NCBI GenBank assembly: GCA_015654635.1 | Contig: JAATGP010000035.1 | Coordinates: 62,001-126,000, forward strand | DNA length: 64,000 nt | Reading direction: 5' to 3' | From: Alphaproteobacteria bacterium | Lineage (GTDB): Bacteria; Pseudomonadota; Alphaproteobacteria; Micropepsales; Micropepsaceae | Part shown: positions 45,587 through 54,980 of the stretch, one piece after another | How the letters are laid out: each line of letters opens with the position of its first letter | How positions within the stretch are numbered: position 1 is the first letter of the stretch | Program-made: the position numbers and the translations under genes | The notes under the pieces: model-generated | The model's input: only the letters and a program-made list of their open reading frames with translations | Database searches by the model: none | Told to the model about the DNA's origin: nothing

Positions 45587-46483
45587 CTAAGGCGTGGAGC
45601 CCCTGGCAAGCTTTGCCAGCAACAGGGCGCCGAGTAATCCTGAATTCTGTCCCAGTCCCGGCGCGCGGATGATCATCCCGATCTCGCCATCATCGCAGCA
45701 ATAGGATTTGTTGAGCAGGGTGGCAGCAGTTTTAATTTTGTCCAGAAGGCCTTGTGTATGCAGCACGCCGCCGCCAAACACGATCGCCTCCGTGGAGAGG
45801 GTGGCGATCAGGGTCACCGCCAACTGGCCAAGATAGAAAGCGATGATGTCTTGTTCTTCGCCGCCCAGCTGCGATAGTGGCTTTGCCCATCGCCGCTCTA
45901 TCGCAGGCCCGCTCGTCAGCCCTTCCAGGCAGTCGCCATGAAACGGGCAACTCCCGGCAAAGGCCAGGTCGGCGGGATGGCGGCGCGGGAAGATATGCCC
46001 CATCTCGGGATGGCGCATGCCATGAACAGCTTTGCCGTCAATGGCGATGCCGGCACCGATGCCGGTCCCGACGGTGATATAGGCTGCGGAACTGGCGCTC
46101 TTTGCTGCGCCCCACGCAGCCTCTGCCAGAACTGCGCTATTTACATCCGTATCAAACCCAACAGGAACGCCGAAGGCTTCGGCGATGACACCGCGCGTAT
46201 CGATACCGCTCCAGCCCGGCTTGGGCGTCGATAAAATTCGTCCCCATCCGGGCGAGGCGGGGTTGACAACGGCTGGCCCGAAACTAGCAACGCCGAAACC
46301 CGCGATGGCGCCATGTTCGCCTTCCATGCGGCGAAAGTAATCCACCACCTGCGCCAAAGTGCTGGCCGGGTCTCTGGTCGGAATGCTCACCCGCTCGCGT
46401 ATATCGCTTGTCGTGCTTGCGACCGCGCAAACAAATTTTGTGCCGCCCGCTTCGATGCAGCCATAGAGCCAATCCGCCACCAT
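45587..46483 (-). CDS. ROK-family sugar kinase, fructokinase type
   Basis: 298-aa cytoplasmic hexokinase of the ROK family. ATP motif IEAGGTKFVCAV at the N-terminus, sugar-site GFDTDVNSAVLAEAAWG, GTGIGAGI phosphate loop with catalytic Asp in FDTDVN, HPEMGHI and the zinc-binding CPFHGDCLEGLTSGPA that marks fructokinase-like members. The start follows GGGAGGGG closely. It is 66 bp behind the GH2 gene on the same strand and is probably cotranscribed with it. It might phosphorylate fructose or another hexose released from the GH2 substrate. GlcNAc kinase is less likely because GlcNAc enters through the PTS already phosphorylated. Confidence 0.85.
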   Translation of the reverse strand: MVADWLYGCIEAGGTKFVCAVASTTSDIRERVSIPTRDPASTLAQVVDYFRRMEGEHGAIAGFGVASFGPAVVNPASPGWGRILSTPKPGWSGIDTRGVIAEAFGVPVGFDTDVNSAVLAEAAWGAAKSASSAAYITVGTGIGAGIAIDGKAVHGMRHPEMGHIFPRRHPADLAFAGSCPFHGDCLEGLTSGPAIERRWAKPLSQLGGEEQDIIAFYLGQLAVTLIATLSTEAIVFGGGVLHTQGLLDKIKTAATLLNKSYCCDDGEIGMIIRAPGLGQNSGLLGALLLAKLARGSTP

Positions 46484-46549
46484 CCCCTCCCGCCAAAGCC
46501 AAGCGCGCGGAATATCCGCGCAAGGGTTGCCTCTGTCCAGGCGTGCGCC

Positions 46550-49500
46550 TTAAGCAACCAGCCAGGACAAGGCATTGCTCAAGAAGCGCAGCTGCATCGG
46601 CGCCGCCATGTCCGGCACACGGTGAAAGACGATTTTGCCGCTGCCAAGCTTGGTTGTGAACGTCCCCGCCCCCAGGCGGCGATCGTGATCGCGGCTGTAA
46701 CCCGCAACCACCGCGACATTCTGGCCTTCGACCATAAGGCCATTGGCCAAGCGCCCACGGGCTTGGAAGAAGCCGTCCATGGCTTGATTGGCAGGCATGC
46801 CGCTGTAGAGCGGATGGTCGGCCAGGAAATACCAATTGCCCATCCAAGGCGCGCGATAGCGGCCGACTTGGCCCTGATAGGTGAAGGCCCCCGCATCCGC
46901 GAGTTGGCGCGCCACACCATCGGCCAAACCATCTTCTTGCGCCAACACCAGCAGCGGCACGCCTTTTTTTACCACGGCGAGCAGCGCTTGCGGCAGAGCG
47001 CCCGGCACCGGCTCGGCTTTGGCGTTCTTATCGAGCGTCAAGCCAGCATCGCCGCCAATCTTCTGCCCCGCCGTGGCGGCGTCTGTCAGCCCCGAGGAGA
47101 TCACCGCATCGTAGCGTTTGCCGCCAACAAATTCTTCTACGGTGATGCCGGGCAGCAGCGCCAGTTGTGCCAAGAGGGATGGCCATACACCCGTCACACC
47201 CACCCTCAGGATTTTGCCGGAAACCGGTACGCATTTGGTGTCCACCACCCAGATGTCCCGGACATGTGTGCCATTCGGTGCCCCCGTGAACGAAAATTCG
47301 AAGCGATAGCGCCCTTCTTCGTCGAGCGGTGGTGTCGCAAATCCCTCTCGCAGCAAGAGGCTCATTTGCAAGGGCTGGAACGACGGCGCGGCAAGGTTGG
47401 CAAGAACGCTTCGCTGCCCCTTGGGATCGGTCATGGCAAATTGCACCGTTCCGTCCACGGCGCGGCCGCTATCATTCAACAGATAGAAATCGAACAGCGC
47501 CGCTTCGCCGCGTGGAACTGTCAGCCGCCGCTGTTTGGCAACCGGCCGCACGCTCCGAAGAGATCCGGCGATGAGGGCGGGGTCGGATTTGAAATTGCGG
47601 AAATTGTCGACAATGCCGGAATGGTTGTCGATGGCGGTGCTCTCCCAGCCCGAGATCGTCGCGTAATCCACCGCATCGGCGATGCGGATATTCTCCATGT
47701 AATTCTGCCAACTGGCATAGGATTTGTGGCCGAGGGATTGGAACAGCGCCTCCGCATTGGGAAAGGCGCTGCGAAAGCCCCAGCGGTCGAGAAAGCCCTG
47801 ATAGGCCGCCAAAATTTCCTGGTGATCCTGCAGGTCATAAGCTTTGCCGCCGCGGCTCAGAATTTCGGCGACCACCATGGTGTGATTGTCGGGCACCGCG
47901 CAGCCTTCCATCTCACCGTATTGTACAATCTGTTCGCGGATGGAATTGCGATAGGTGAAGTGCTGCGGGTCTTGATAAAAGCTGTCATACCATTGATCGC
48001 CCGCGCCTTGGTGATCGTCCCACCAGCCGCCCCAAGCCTCACGATCCGAGCGATGCAGCGTGGCATTATAAGGCGCATAAAAGGCTTGGGCGGCGTGAAT
48101 GTCCGGTGAAGACATACCGTCATTCATCAGGATGATGCGGCTTTCGTCTTCCGCCCGCATCGTCTCCAGCACCGCGGCGACGGTGGGATCGTTGAAGTCG
48201 GCATTGTTCTCGTTTTGCAGCGTCCAATGGATCAGCGAAGGATGGCTGCGGAAGGTCCGCATCATCAGGCGGATTTTCGCCATCACATAGCGCTGGCAGA
48301 ACGTGTCCGCCTCGCTCACCGGCGGCTGCATGAGCAAGCTATGCTGGTCCACCGCCACGCCATCCGGCAAGCGCCCAAAGGCGAATTTGCCGCCGCCGGG
48401 TTCCATGGCGCGCAGCAGTCCCAGCCGGTCTTGCGCCTCCAAGACATCGTGCTTGCCGGGATTGCGATGGAAGGCAAGGCAGTTGAGACCCAGCGCCTTG
48501 GCTTGCGTCACTTCCTTTTCGGCAAGATTTGGCGTTGGCCACATACCATTACCGCCCCAATAGCCCCAAGAAATCGCCGAATAAAGTTTGATGCGCTTGC
48601 CGTTAAGCGTGAAGCGGGCATTTTCGCCCAGACCTTCCACCGTGAACCAGCGAAAGCCAAAACGCTGCTCACGCCGGTCCTCACCCAGCATCGCGATCAG
48701 CCGGTAGAGCCTTGGTGTTTCCAAATCCCACGGTGCCGCATCTTTGGCGCTGGCCTCATAGCGCCAGGTGATGGTCTTGCCTGCAACGCTATGGCCGAGG
48801 GGCCGAAAACGCGCGGCGAGCCGTTTGCCGCTCTTGTCGCTGGCAACGAACAGCAGCGGCGCCTGCGGCAGCTTGTCTGAGAAGGCTGCGCTCACAAACA
48901 CATTCACCACGCCCGGCTTGGGCGTGTTCAGGACCCACAGATCGCTGATCCGCGCCTGCATCGGAGGGGCGCTGAGGCGCATGCCGCGATCCAGCCCGCC
49001 AAAGCCGTGGCTGCGCTGAATCTTGACCTTGCCCCATGTCAGCGTGTCGCCATCGACCCAATCATAGCGTCCGCCGGGATTGGTGATGCGGATGGCGAGC
49101 ACATTCTTGCCGCCCGGCACCGCCGCCGCGGTCAGATCGCACTCAAAGGGCAGTTGCTCCAGGATCGAATAGCCGACCAGCTTACGGTTCAGATAAACCT
49201 CAGCCCTGAGCCGCGCCCCGCGAATGGCGAGAAGCAGACGGCGCCCTTTGACGCTCGCGGGAATCGCAATCTGGCGCCACCACCACGATACGCCGGTGTA
49301 AGCGCCGTTGCGCACTTCGCTGTCGCTGTCGGCATAGGTGAACTCGTCCATGGTGTAAGGGCGGCTGCCGGCCCCGCCCCAATAGTGCTGCTCGACCGTG
49401 GCGGGCAGGGTGACCATGATTGCGTTCTCGCGTCCCAGCACCTCCCAGCCGCCGCTTGGCGGGTTCACCGGCAGGGCTTTCAGCCTCACCTCGTCGGGCA

Positions 49501-49663
49501 GATAAATCGCATCATCCTGCCAGCCCGCCGCACGGTCGAGCCACAGCTGCCAGCCATCATCGGGAATGACGAGATCATCCGCGGATTGGGCTTTGGAGGC
49601 CGCGGTGGCGGTGGCGAGGCCAAGGCCCAAGCCGGCAAATTGGCGGCGGTTGATCCGCGTCAT
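46550..49663 (-). CDS. GH2 family beta-glycosidase with extra C-terminal domain
   Basis: Exported 1037-aa enzyme with a Tat signal (RINRRQFAGLGLGLATATAA). A jelly-roll sugar-binding domain (about 30-250), an immunoglobulin-like linker and a TIM barrel (about 355-690) follow the GH2 order. The probable acid/base Glu is in HWTLQNENNADFND, and a candidate nucleophile Glu is in TMVVAEILSRGG. Residues 790-1037 form an additional alpha/beta region, GATase-like in style (VPLLVLAQEDG, ending FHRVPDMAAPMQLRFLSNAL). Substrate is uncertain (beta-galactoside, beta-glucuronide). It is divergent from the GH106 alpha-rhamnosidase with 153 bp between the starts, so a role in side-chain removal from rhamnose-rich polymers is likely. 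Confidence 0.8.
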   Translation of the reverse strand: MTRINRRQFAGLGLGLATATAASKAQSADDLVIPDDGWQLWLDRAAGWQDDAIYLPDEVRLKALPVNPPSGGWEVLGRENAIMVTLPATVEQHYWGGAGSRPYTMDEFTYADSDSEVRNGAYTGVSWWWRQIAIPASVKGRRLLLAIRGARLRAEVYLNRKLVGYSILEQLPFECDLTAAAVPGGKNVLAIRITNPGGRYDWVDGDTLTWGKVKIQRSHGFGGLDRGMRLSAPPMQARISDLWVLNTPKPGVVNVFVSAAFSDKLPQAPLLFVASDKSGKRLAARFRPLGHSVAGKTITWRYEASAKDAAPWDLETPRLYRLIAMLGEDRREQRFGFRWFTVEGLGENARFTLNGKRIKLYSAISWGYWGGNGMWPTPNLAEKEVTQAKALGLNCLAFHRNPGKHDVLEAQDRLGLLRAMEPGGGKFAFGRLPDGVAVDQHSLLMQPPVSEADTFCQRYVMAKIRLMMRTFRSHPSLIHWTLQNENNADFNDPTVAAVLETMRAEDESRIILMNDGMSSPDIHAAQAFYAPYNATLHRSDREAWGGWWDDHQGAGDQWYDSFYQDPQHFTYRNSIREQIVQYGEMEGCAVPDNHTMVVAEILSRGGKAYDLQDHQEILAAYQGFLDRWGFRSAFPNAEALFQSLGHKSYASWQNYMENIRIADAVDYATISGWESTAIDNHSGIVDNFRNFKSDPALIAGSLRSVRPVAKQRRLTVPRGEAALFDFYLLNDSGRAVDGTVQFAMTDPKGQRSVLANLAAPSFQPLQMSLLLREGFATPPLDEEGRYRFEFSFTGAPNGTHVRDIWVVDTKCVPVSGKILRVGVTGVWPSLLAQLALLPGITVEEFVGGKRYDAVISSGLTDAATAGQKIGGDAGLTLDKNAKAEPVPGALPQALLAVVKKGVPLLVLAQEDGLADGVARQLADAGAFTYQGQVGRYRAPWMGNWYFLADHPLYSGMPANQAMDGFFQARGRLANGLMVEGQNVAVVAGYSRDHDRRLGAGTFTTKLGSGKIVFHRVPDMAAPMQLRFLSNALSWLVA

Positions 49664-49816
49664 GGTGATCTTTCTGGGGTCGTCTGCGCCGCTTATTGTG
49701 AACGATCCGGCTGTTGTTGCCCGTACATCTCTAATCTAAACTGCGCAACAAAGAACACAATGCGCCAAAAACGATCACACACCACCACAGCTTTTGGCTC
49801 TGTCCGGGAGAGACCT

Positions 49817-52800
49817 ATGCGTATCATGCTGGCCGCTTTGATGGCTTCGGCCGCACTTGTCCTGCCCGCAGAGGCCGCCCTGGATGCGCTCGCCGCGGGT
49901 TTTGCAACGCCGCCCCAAAGCGCCCGTCCGCACACCTTCTGGCCCTGGATGAACGGCAACGTCACCAAAGATGGCATCGCCAAGGATTTGGCCTGGATGA
50001 GCCGCGTGGGTCTGGCGGGCATGCCTGCGGTCGATGCCGCTATCGATACGCCCACGGTGGTGGATCACCGAATCCCGTACATGTCGGAAGAATGGAAAGA
50101 CACCTACCGCTATGCCGTCGGCCTCGCCGCGCAGAAGAGTATGGAAATCGGCATCGAGGGTGCGCCGGGCTGGAGCATGTCGGGCGGTCCTTGGGTGACG
50201 CCGCAAGAGGGCATGAAGAAGCTCGTCTGGAGCATCGCCAAAGCCGAAGGCGGCAAACCCTTCAAAGCGCTTCTGCCTGAGCCGCCCGACACCATCGGTC
50301 CGCTGCAGAATCTTCCCATGGCAGGCGACGAAGCGCCCACGGCCAAGACTGCGGCCCTGCATTTCTATCGCGATGTCGTGGTGATGGCCTATCGCACACC
50401 TGCGGAAGCGCCCGCGATGGCGCAGATGTTCTGGAACAACGGTCCTCTGGATAGTGCCCAGCTTGCTGGCGGCGATCTGTCGAAGGCGGTGACGCTCGCA
50501 CCCGCCACGCTGAACGGCGATGTTTTTCTCGCGGTGAAATACAAAAAGCCTGCCATCATAGAGGGTGTCACCCTCGCCATGACGGTGCCCAAAGCGCTGG
50601 GCTACAGGGCCGTTGTGGAAGCCTCCGATGATGGCGACGTCTGGCGGCCCGTCGCTGATTTTCCGCCCGCAGCGCAGCTTCAGCGCATGCAGATGGGCGA
50701 GCAGACGATCTCTTTTGCTCCCGCCACGGCACGCTGGTTCCGCGTCGTGCTGAAAGCGGGTGAGCCGCTACGCCGTTCTTATCGTCCCACCGGTGATGCC
50801 GCCCCTGGCGCCGTGCCGCCCGGCAGTGTGACGCAGACCTCCGCCAATCCTATGCTGGTGAAGGCTGGCACCATCGAGCGCGCCTACCAGATTCGTGGGC
50901 TTCAATTCCATGCCGCCGCCACGGTGCATGAGTTCGAAAAAAAGGCGATGTTTGCTGCTCCGCCGCGCGATTTTTATGCCTTGGCAGGCACGGCGGATAT
51001 TGCCCCCGGCACCGCCATCGATCCGGCAGGGATCATTATCCTCAATAACAAGCTGAAGCCGGATGGCACGCTGGATTGGACGCCGCCGCCGGGGCACTGG
51101 ACGGTGCTCAGGCTCGGCTATTCGCTGGTCGGCGCCGAAAACCATCCCGCCCCGCCCGAAGCCACGGGCCTCGAAGTCGACAAGCTCAATGCCGCCCATG
51201 TCCGCGCCTATTTCGAGCGCTACCTCGACATCTATCAGAAGATGCTGGGGTCCGATCTCTTCGGCAAGCGCGGTGTTCAGATGTTGGAAATCGGCAGCTC
51301 GGAAATCGGCCAGCAGAATTGGACGGAAAATCTCGTCAGCGAATTTACGCGCCGGCGCGGCTACGACCCTACGCCTTATCTGCCCGCCCTGACCGGCGCG
51401 GTGGTGACGAGCCCCGCGGCCTCGGACAAATTTCTTTGGGACTTCCGCCGCACGGTGGAAGAGCTTCTGGCCGACAATCATTATGGCGAGCTTGCCAAGG
51501 TGGCGCATGGGCGCGGCCTCTTCGTGCAAGGCGAGGCGCTGGAAATCTTCCGCCCCACCTTCGGCGACGATATGGAAATGCGCCAGCATTTCGACGTGCC
51601 CATGGGGGCGATGTGGACCTACAACACCGATAAATTCCCCCAGCAGCTCACCTACGAAGCCGATCTGCAGGGGGCCGCTTCCGTGGCCCATATCTATGGC
51701 CAGAAATACGTCGCATCGGAATCCCTCACCAGTGATTTGCAGCCTTGGGCCTGGGCTCCGGGCGGATTGAAACGCTACATCGACATGGTGTTCGCGCGCG
51801 GCGCCAACCGCGTCTACATCCACACCTCGGTCCATCAACCCTTAGACAAGGCACCGGGCTTGACCCTGTTCGGCTATGGCCAGATGTTCGACCGGCACGA
51901 AAGCTGGGGCGAGATGGCAAGGCCCTGGCTCGATTACATCTCGCGCGCCTCGTATCTGTTGCAGCAGGGCCGTTATGTCGGCGACATCGCCTATTTCTAC
52001 GGTCAGGAAGCTCCACTCACCACTTTGTTCGGGGAAAAACGCGTCGATCTTCCGAGCGGCTATGCGCTTGACTATTTCAACGCCGATGCGCTCATCCATC
52101 AACTCTCTTTCGAGAATGGCCAGCTCAGCACCAAAACCGGCCAGCATTACAAGCTTGTTTATCTCGGTGGCGCCAGCCAGCGCCTGACCGTCAGCGTGCT
52201 GACAAAACTCCTGGAGTTGGCGCAGGCAGGCGCCGTTATCGTCGGCAAACGCCCCATCGAATCGCCCAGCCTTGCCGATACGCCAGAGGCTTTCGCCGCT
52301 GCCGCCGATGCGCTGTTCGGCACGCCTGGTGAAACCGCGCCGCGCCGTGTGGGGCAGGGTAAGGTCTTTCCGGCGGGCTCGCTTTCCGAGGCTTTGGCTG
52401 CCACCGGTACAACACCGGATTTCTCGGTCACCGGCACCGCAGCGACGGTGCAATATCTCCATCGCCAGCTCAACGATGGTGAGGCTTATTTCGTCTCAAG
52501 CCGCAGCGAAAAACCGGAAACCTTTACCGCTTCCTTCCGCGTCGCAGGCAAATTGCCGGAATTGTGGGATGCGGTCACGGGTCAATCTGCGTCAGCCTCC
52601 TATCGTATCAAGGATGGCCGTACCGAGGTGGCGCTGGCGCTTCCTGCCAACGGCTCGGTCTTCGTGGTCCTGCGCAAACCTGCCAAAGCGCAGGCGGTCA
52701 CGCTGCCCGCCAAGGCGCAAACCCCAGTGGTCACGCTGAGCGGCGCCTGGAGCCTCGCCTTTCAACCCGGCCGCGGCGCGCCAGCCGCCATCACCAGCGA

Positions 52801-53206
52801 TCTGAAGCCGTGGAACGAAAGCGCCGATAAGGGCGTGAAGTATTTCTCCGGCGTCGGCACGTACACCAAAACCTTCACGCTCGTCGCCAAAACACCCGGC
52901 GTGCAATACGTACTCGATCTCGGCGCCGTGAAGGAACTTGCCGAGGTGACGCTGAACGGCAAGCCCGTCGGCACAGCCTGGATGGCCCCTTTCAAGCTCG
53001 ACATCACCAAAGCCGTAAAGCCGGGCAAGAACCTGATAAAAGTGAAGGTCGCCAATCTCTGGGTCAATCGCCTGATCGGCGATGCTCAGCCTGATGCCAA
53101 AGAGAAGATAGCCTTCACCACCATCGCCACCTATCGTCCCGATGCGCCGCTCAGGTCATCCGGTCTTTTGGGGCCTGTGCAAGTGCTGCGCGTCTCGGGC
53201 AAATAA
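49817..53206 (+). CDS. GH106 alpha-L-rhamnosidase
   Basis: Secreted 1129-aa enzyme that removes L-rhamnose from glycans or glycosides. The ATG at 49817 (GGGAGAG upstream) opens a Sec signal peptide ending LPAEA. The family's opening ARPHTFWPWMNGNVTKDGI is followed by a long TIM-barrel-like core with interrupting beta-domains. Glu residues in MLEIGSSEIG, VQGEALEIF and YVASESLTS are catalytic candidates. A C-terminal beta-sandwich (about 985-1129, VTLNGKPVGTAWMAPFKLD) resembles GH2 sugar-binding domains. It is divergent from the GH2 gene and part of the locus with rhaI, rhaD and rhaB. The open frame runs further upstream from 49007, but that portion is antisense to GH2 and not signal-like. Confidence 0.85.
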   Translation: MRIMLAALMASAALVLPAEAALDALAAGFATPPQSARPHTFWPWMNGNVTKDGIAKDLAWMSRVGLAGMPAVDAAIDTPTVVDHRIPYMSEEWKDTYRYAVGLAAQKSMEIGIEGAPGWSMSGGPWVTPQEGMKKLVWSIAKAEGGKPFKALLPEPPDTIGPLQNLPMAGDEAPTAKTAALHFYRDVVVMAYRTPAEAPAMAQMFWNNGPLDSAQLAGGDLSKAVTLAPATLNGDVFLAVKYKKPAIIEGVTLAMTVPKALGYRAVVEASDDGDVWRPVADFPPAAQLQRMQMGEQTISFAPATARWFRVVLKAGEPLRRSYRPTGDAAPGAVPPGSVTQTSANPMLVKAGTIERAYQIRGLQFHAAATVHEFEKKAMFAAPPRDFYALAGTADIAPGTAIDPAGIIILNNKLKPDGTLDWTPPPGHWTVLRLGYSLVGAENHPAPPEATGLEVDKLNAAHVRAYFERYLDIYQKMLGSDLFGKRGVQMLEIGSSEIGQQNWTENLVSEFTRRRGYDPTPYLPALTGAVVTSPAASDKFLWDFRRTVEELLADNHYGELAKVAHGRGLFVQGEALEIFRPTFGDDMEMRQHFDVPMGAMWTYNTDKFPQQLTYEADLQGAASVAHIYGQKYVASESLTSDLQPWAWAPGGLKRYIDMVFARGANRVYIHTSVHQPLDKAPGLTLFGYGQMFDRHESWGEMARPWLDYISRASYLLQQGRYVGDIAYFYGQEAPLTTLFGEKRVDLPSGYALDYFNADALIHQLSFENGQLSTKTGQHYKLVYLGGASQRLTVSVLTKLLELAQAGAVIVGKRPIESPSLADTPEAFAAAADALFGTPGETAPRRVGQGKVFPAGSLSEALAATGTTPDFSVTGTAATVQYLHRQLNDGEAYFVSSRSEKPETFTASFRVAGKLPELWDAVTGQSASASYRIKDGRTEVALALPANGSVFVVLRKPAKAQAVTLPAKAQTPVVTLSGAWSLAFQPGRGAPAAITSDLKPWNESADKGVKYFSGVGTYTKTFTLVAKTPGVQYVLDLGAVKELAEVTLNGKPVGTAWMAPFKLDITKAVKPGKNLIKVKVANLWVNRLIGDAQPDAKEKIAFTTIATYRPDAPLRSSGLLGPVQVLRVSGK

Positions 53207-53210
53207 AAAA

Positions 53211-53241
53211 GGAGCCGGTGCGGTAACACCGGCCCCTTTTT
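53211..53241. terminator. Bidirectional terminator, GH106 / GH28
   Basis: AAAAAA then GGAGCCGGTG / CACCGGCCCC (one mismatch, 6-base loop) then TTTTT. A-tract and T-tract on the two sides let it work for GH106 on the plus strand and for the convergent GH28 gene on the minus strand. Confidence 0.9.
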
Positions 53242-53256
53242 CTGGCACTGTAATCG

Positions 53257-54840
53257 TTAGAGGGTAACTGGCGTCAGCGGCGTTCCGGGAGCGGCGGAGG
53301 CGAAAACATTATCGGTGCGAAGCCCGCTCACATCCTCTGTTACCACGGCGGGGCGCGCATCGGGCGTCAGGCAGCGCATGTCGATATTGTGCATCGTCAC
53401 GCTCCTGGCATGGCGCAGATAAAAGCCGTAAGCGGGCATCATGCCGAACATATCGGGATCGGGATAGCCATCCACCACTTCTGGCGGCTTGATCGCGGCA
53501 TCGGCGGCGCTGCCGCCGCCCGGATGAATCTGGCGGATGTTGTTGAAGGAGACGTCTTCGATGATCCCCCCCGGCACGCCCGAAATGATCGAGCAATAAC
53601 GCTTGTCGAGGAAGTGACAATCGATATCGCTGATCGAGACGCGGCGCAGCACCGCCATCGGCGCGCCCTTGGGCGCCCGCCGCCGGTCGCCAAGGCGCAG
53701 GAAAATCGGCGCTGCCGTCGTGTCGCGCATGACGAGATTGCTCACCACCACGTCCTCCAACACCGCGCCGTCCACACTTTCAAGCGCAAGCCCATTGCCG
53801 CAATCGAAGACGCAATTGGAAACCGAGATATTGCGATAGCCACCGGTCGATTCGGTGCCCAGCTTGATGCGGCCCGAGGTCAGATGCGGGGTGATGTCCT
53901 TGAGCTGCTCGCGCTTGTAAGTGCCGTCGAGCAAGCTACCCACTGCAAAGCCCGAAACGAAACAATTGGTGATGGTGACGTTCTCTGTCGGCCGCACCTG
54001 GCCCAGCGCATAAGAGCTTTTGAGCACGATGGCATCGTCGGTGGGCGAATTGACCGAGCAATTGGAAATCCGGCAATTGCGCACCACATCGACATCGATG
54101 CCGTCGCGATTGGTATCGATTTTCAGATTGTCGATGGTGCAGTTGTCGACGCCGGTGATGATGATGCCGAAATGGCCGCCGCGCAGAATAGTGATATCGC
54201 GCAGCGTAATATTTCGGGAGTTCTTGATGGCAATGGCTTTGTTGCCAAGCCCGGCCATGGCCTTCACCGCTTCGGTGTGATCGGCAATGCGTGCACGCAG
54301 CATCGGCGTGTCTGGAAGATCGCGGCCGATCCCGACACTCCAGGGCGCATTGGGGCTGACATTGGTGAGGCCCTCGCCATCGATCATGCCGGGGCCGAGG
54401 ATCGCCACATCCTCAAGGTTCTCGCCCCAGAGCAGGCTGTTGTGGAAATAGGAGTGGCCGTAATCCTGGAAGTTCTCAAATGGATTGGCTTCCGCCGCAT
54501 CGTAGCGCCCTTGGTGTTTTTTGGGGTCGGCTGCTACCAGCACCGCGCCGGAGCCGAAATAGAGCGTGACATGGCTTTTCAGCTGCAGCGAGAAGGAAAG
54601 AAACCGCCCTTTGGGGATGAATATTGTGCCACCGCCAATCGCCGCGGCTTTATCGATGGCACGTTGAATAGCCGCGGTATCGAGCGTCTTGCCATCGCCC
54701 TTGGCGCCGAATTTGCGAATGTCGAAAGCATCGGGGGCATTGGCGCTGGCGGCATAAAAGGGAAGCACGGCAAGGCCAGTGCTCATCAAAATCTGCCGGC
54801 GTCCAAACAGACCCCAGTCGGCCCGCGTTTCTACGATCAT
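53257..54840 (-). CDS. GH28-family beta-helix enzyme (polygalacturonase/rhamnogalacturonase-like)
   Basis: Exported pectin-active hydrolase candidate, 527 aa. The ATG at 54840 lies 8 bases after GGGGAGGAA and begins a Tat-like signal (GRRQILMSTGLAVLP). The beta-helix starts with FDIRKFGAKGDGKTLDTAAI. GH28 motif I is NRDGID, motif II PTDDAIVLKS (two Asp), motif IV SGRIKLGTES; the usual G-H-G motif III is missing, with SGFAVGSLLDG in its place. Within a rhamnose locus, attack on rhamnogalacturonan is more likely than on homogalacturonan. It is convergent with GH106 and upstream of the DeoR gene in map order, with 140 bp between its start and the DeoR stop. Confidence 0.8.
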   Translation of the reverse strand: MIVETRADWGLFGRRQILMSTGLAVLPFYAASANAPDAFDIRKFGAKGDGKTLDTAAIQRAIDKAAAIGGGTIFIPKGRFLSFSLQLKSHVTLYFGSGAVLVAADPKKHQGRYDAAEANPFENFQDYGHSYFHNSLLWGENLEDVAILGPGMIDGEGLTNVSPNAPWSVGIGRDLPDTPMLRARIADHTEAVKAMAGLGNKAIAIKNSRNITLRDITILRGGHFGIIITGVDNCTIDNLKIDTNRDGIDVDVVRNCRISNCSVNSPTDDAIVLKSSYALGQVRPTENVTITNCFVSGFAVGSLLDGTYKREQLKDITPHLTSGRIKLGTESTGGYRNISVSNCVFDCGNGLALESVDGAVLEDVVVSNLVMRDTTAAPIFLRLGDRRRAPKGAPMAVLRRVSISDIDCHFLDKRYCSIISGVPGGIIEDVSFNNIRQIHPGGGSAADAAIKPPEVVDGYPDPDMFGMMPAYGFYLRHARSVTMHNIDMRCLTPDARPAVVTEDVSGLRTDNVFASAAPGTPLTPVTL

Positions 54841-54921
54841 GATTATTCCTCCCCTGCGCGGCAGTTTTTCCACCACTGTTTCATGCAAAATGGGCGCGCC
54901 CTCTGTGCAATGCAATCGCGC

Positions 54922-54935
54922 TCGCGTTTTTGTGA
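54922..54935 (-). promoter_or_regulatory. Candidate rhamnose-regulon motif before GH28
   Basis: On the minus strand this reads TCACAAAAACGCGA, similar to TCACAATnnCGCA-like sequences before rhaB and the fifth TBDR. It is 82 bp ahead of the GH28 start. A DeoR-family operator is a guess. Confidence 0.25.
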
Positions 54936-54980
54936 CGATGGTGCGGAAAAGCGTTGTCCCGCTGGCAATAAAAGAAAAAT

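Noticed and set aside
46313-48109. Long plus-strand frame opposite the GH2 and ROK genes, and similar antisense frames at 40935-42623, 53389-54984, 58635-59954 and 62246-63988
   Set aside because: High-GC codon bias keeps antisense frames open. None has a ribosome site plus a family motif, and each opposes a well-supported gene.
49007-49816. Upstream extension of the GH106 frame by 270 codons
   Set aside because: It is antisense to GH2 and crosses the divergent promoter region; the signal peptide begins at 49817.
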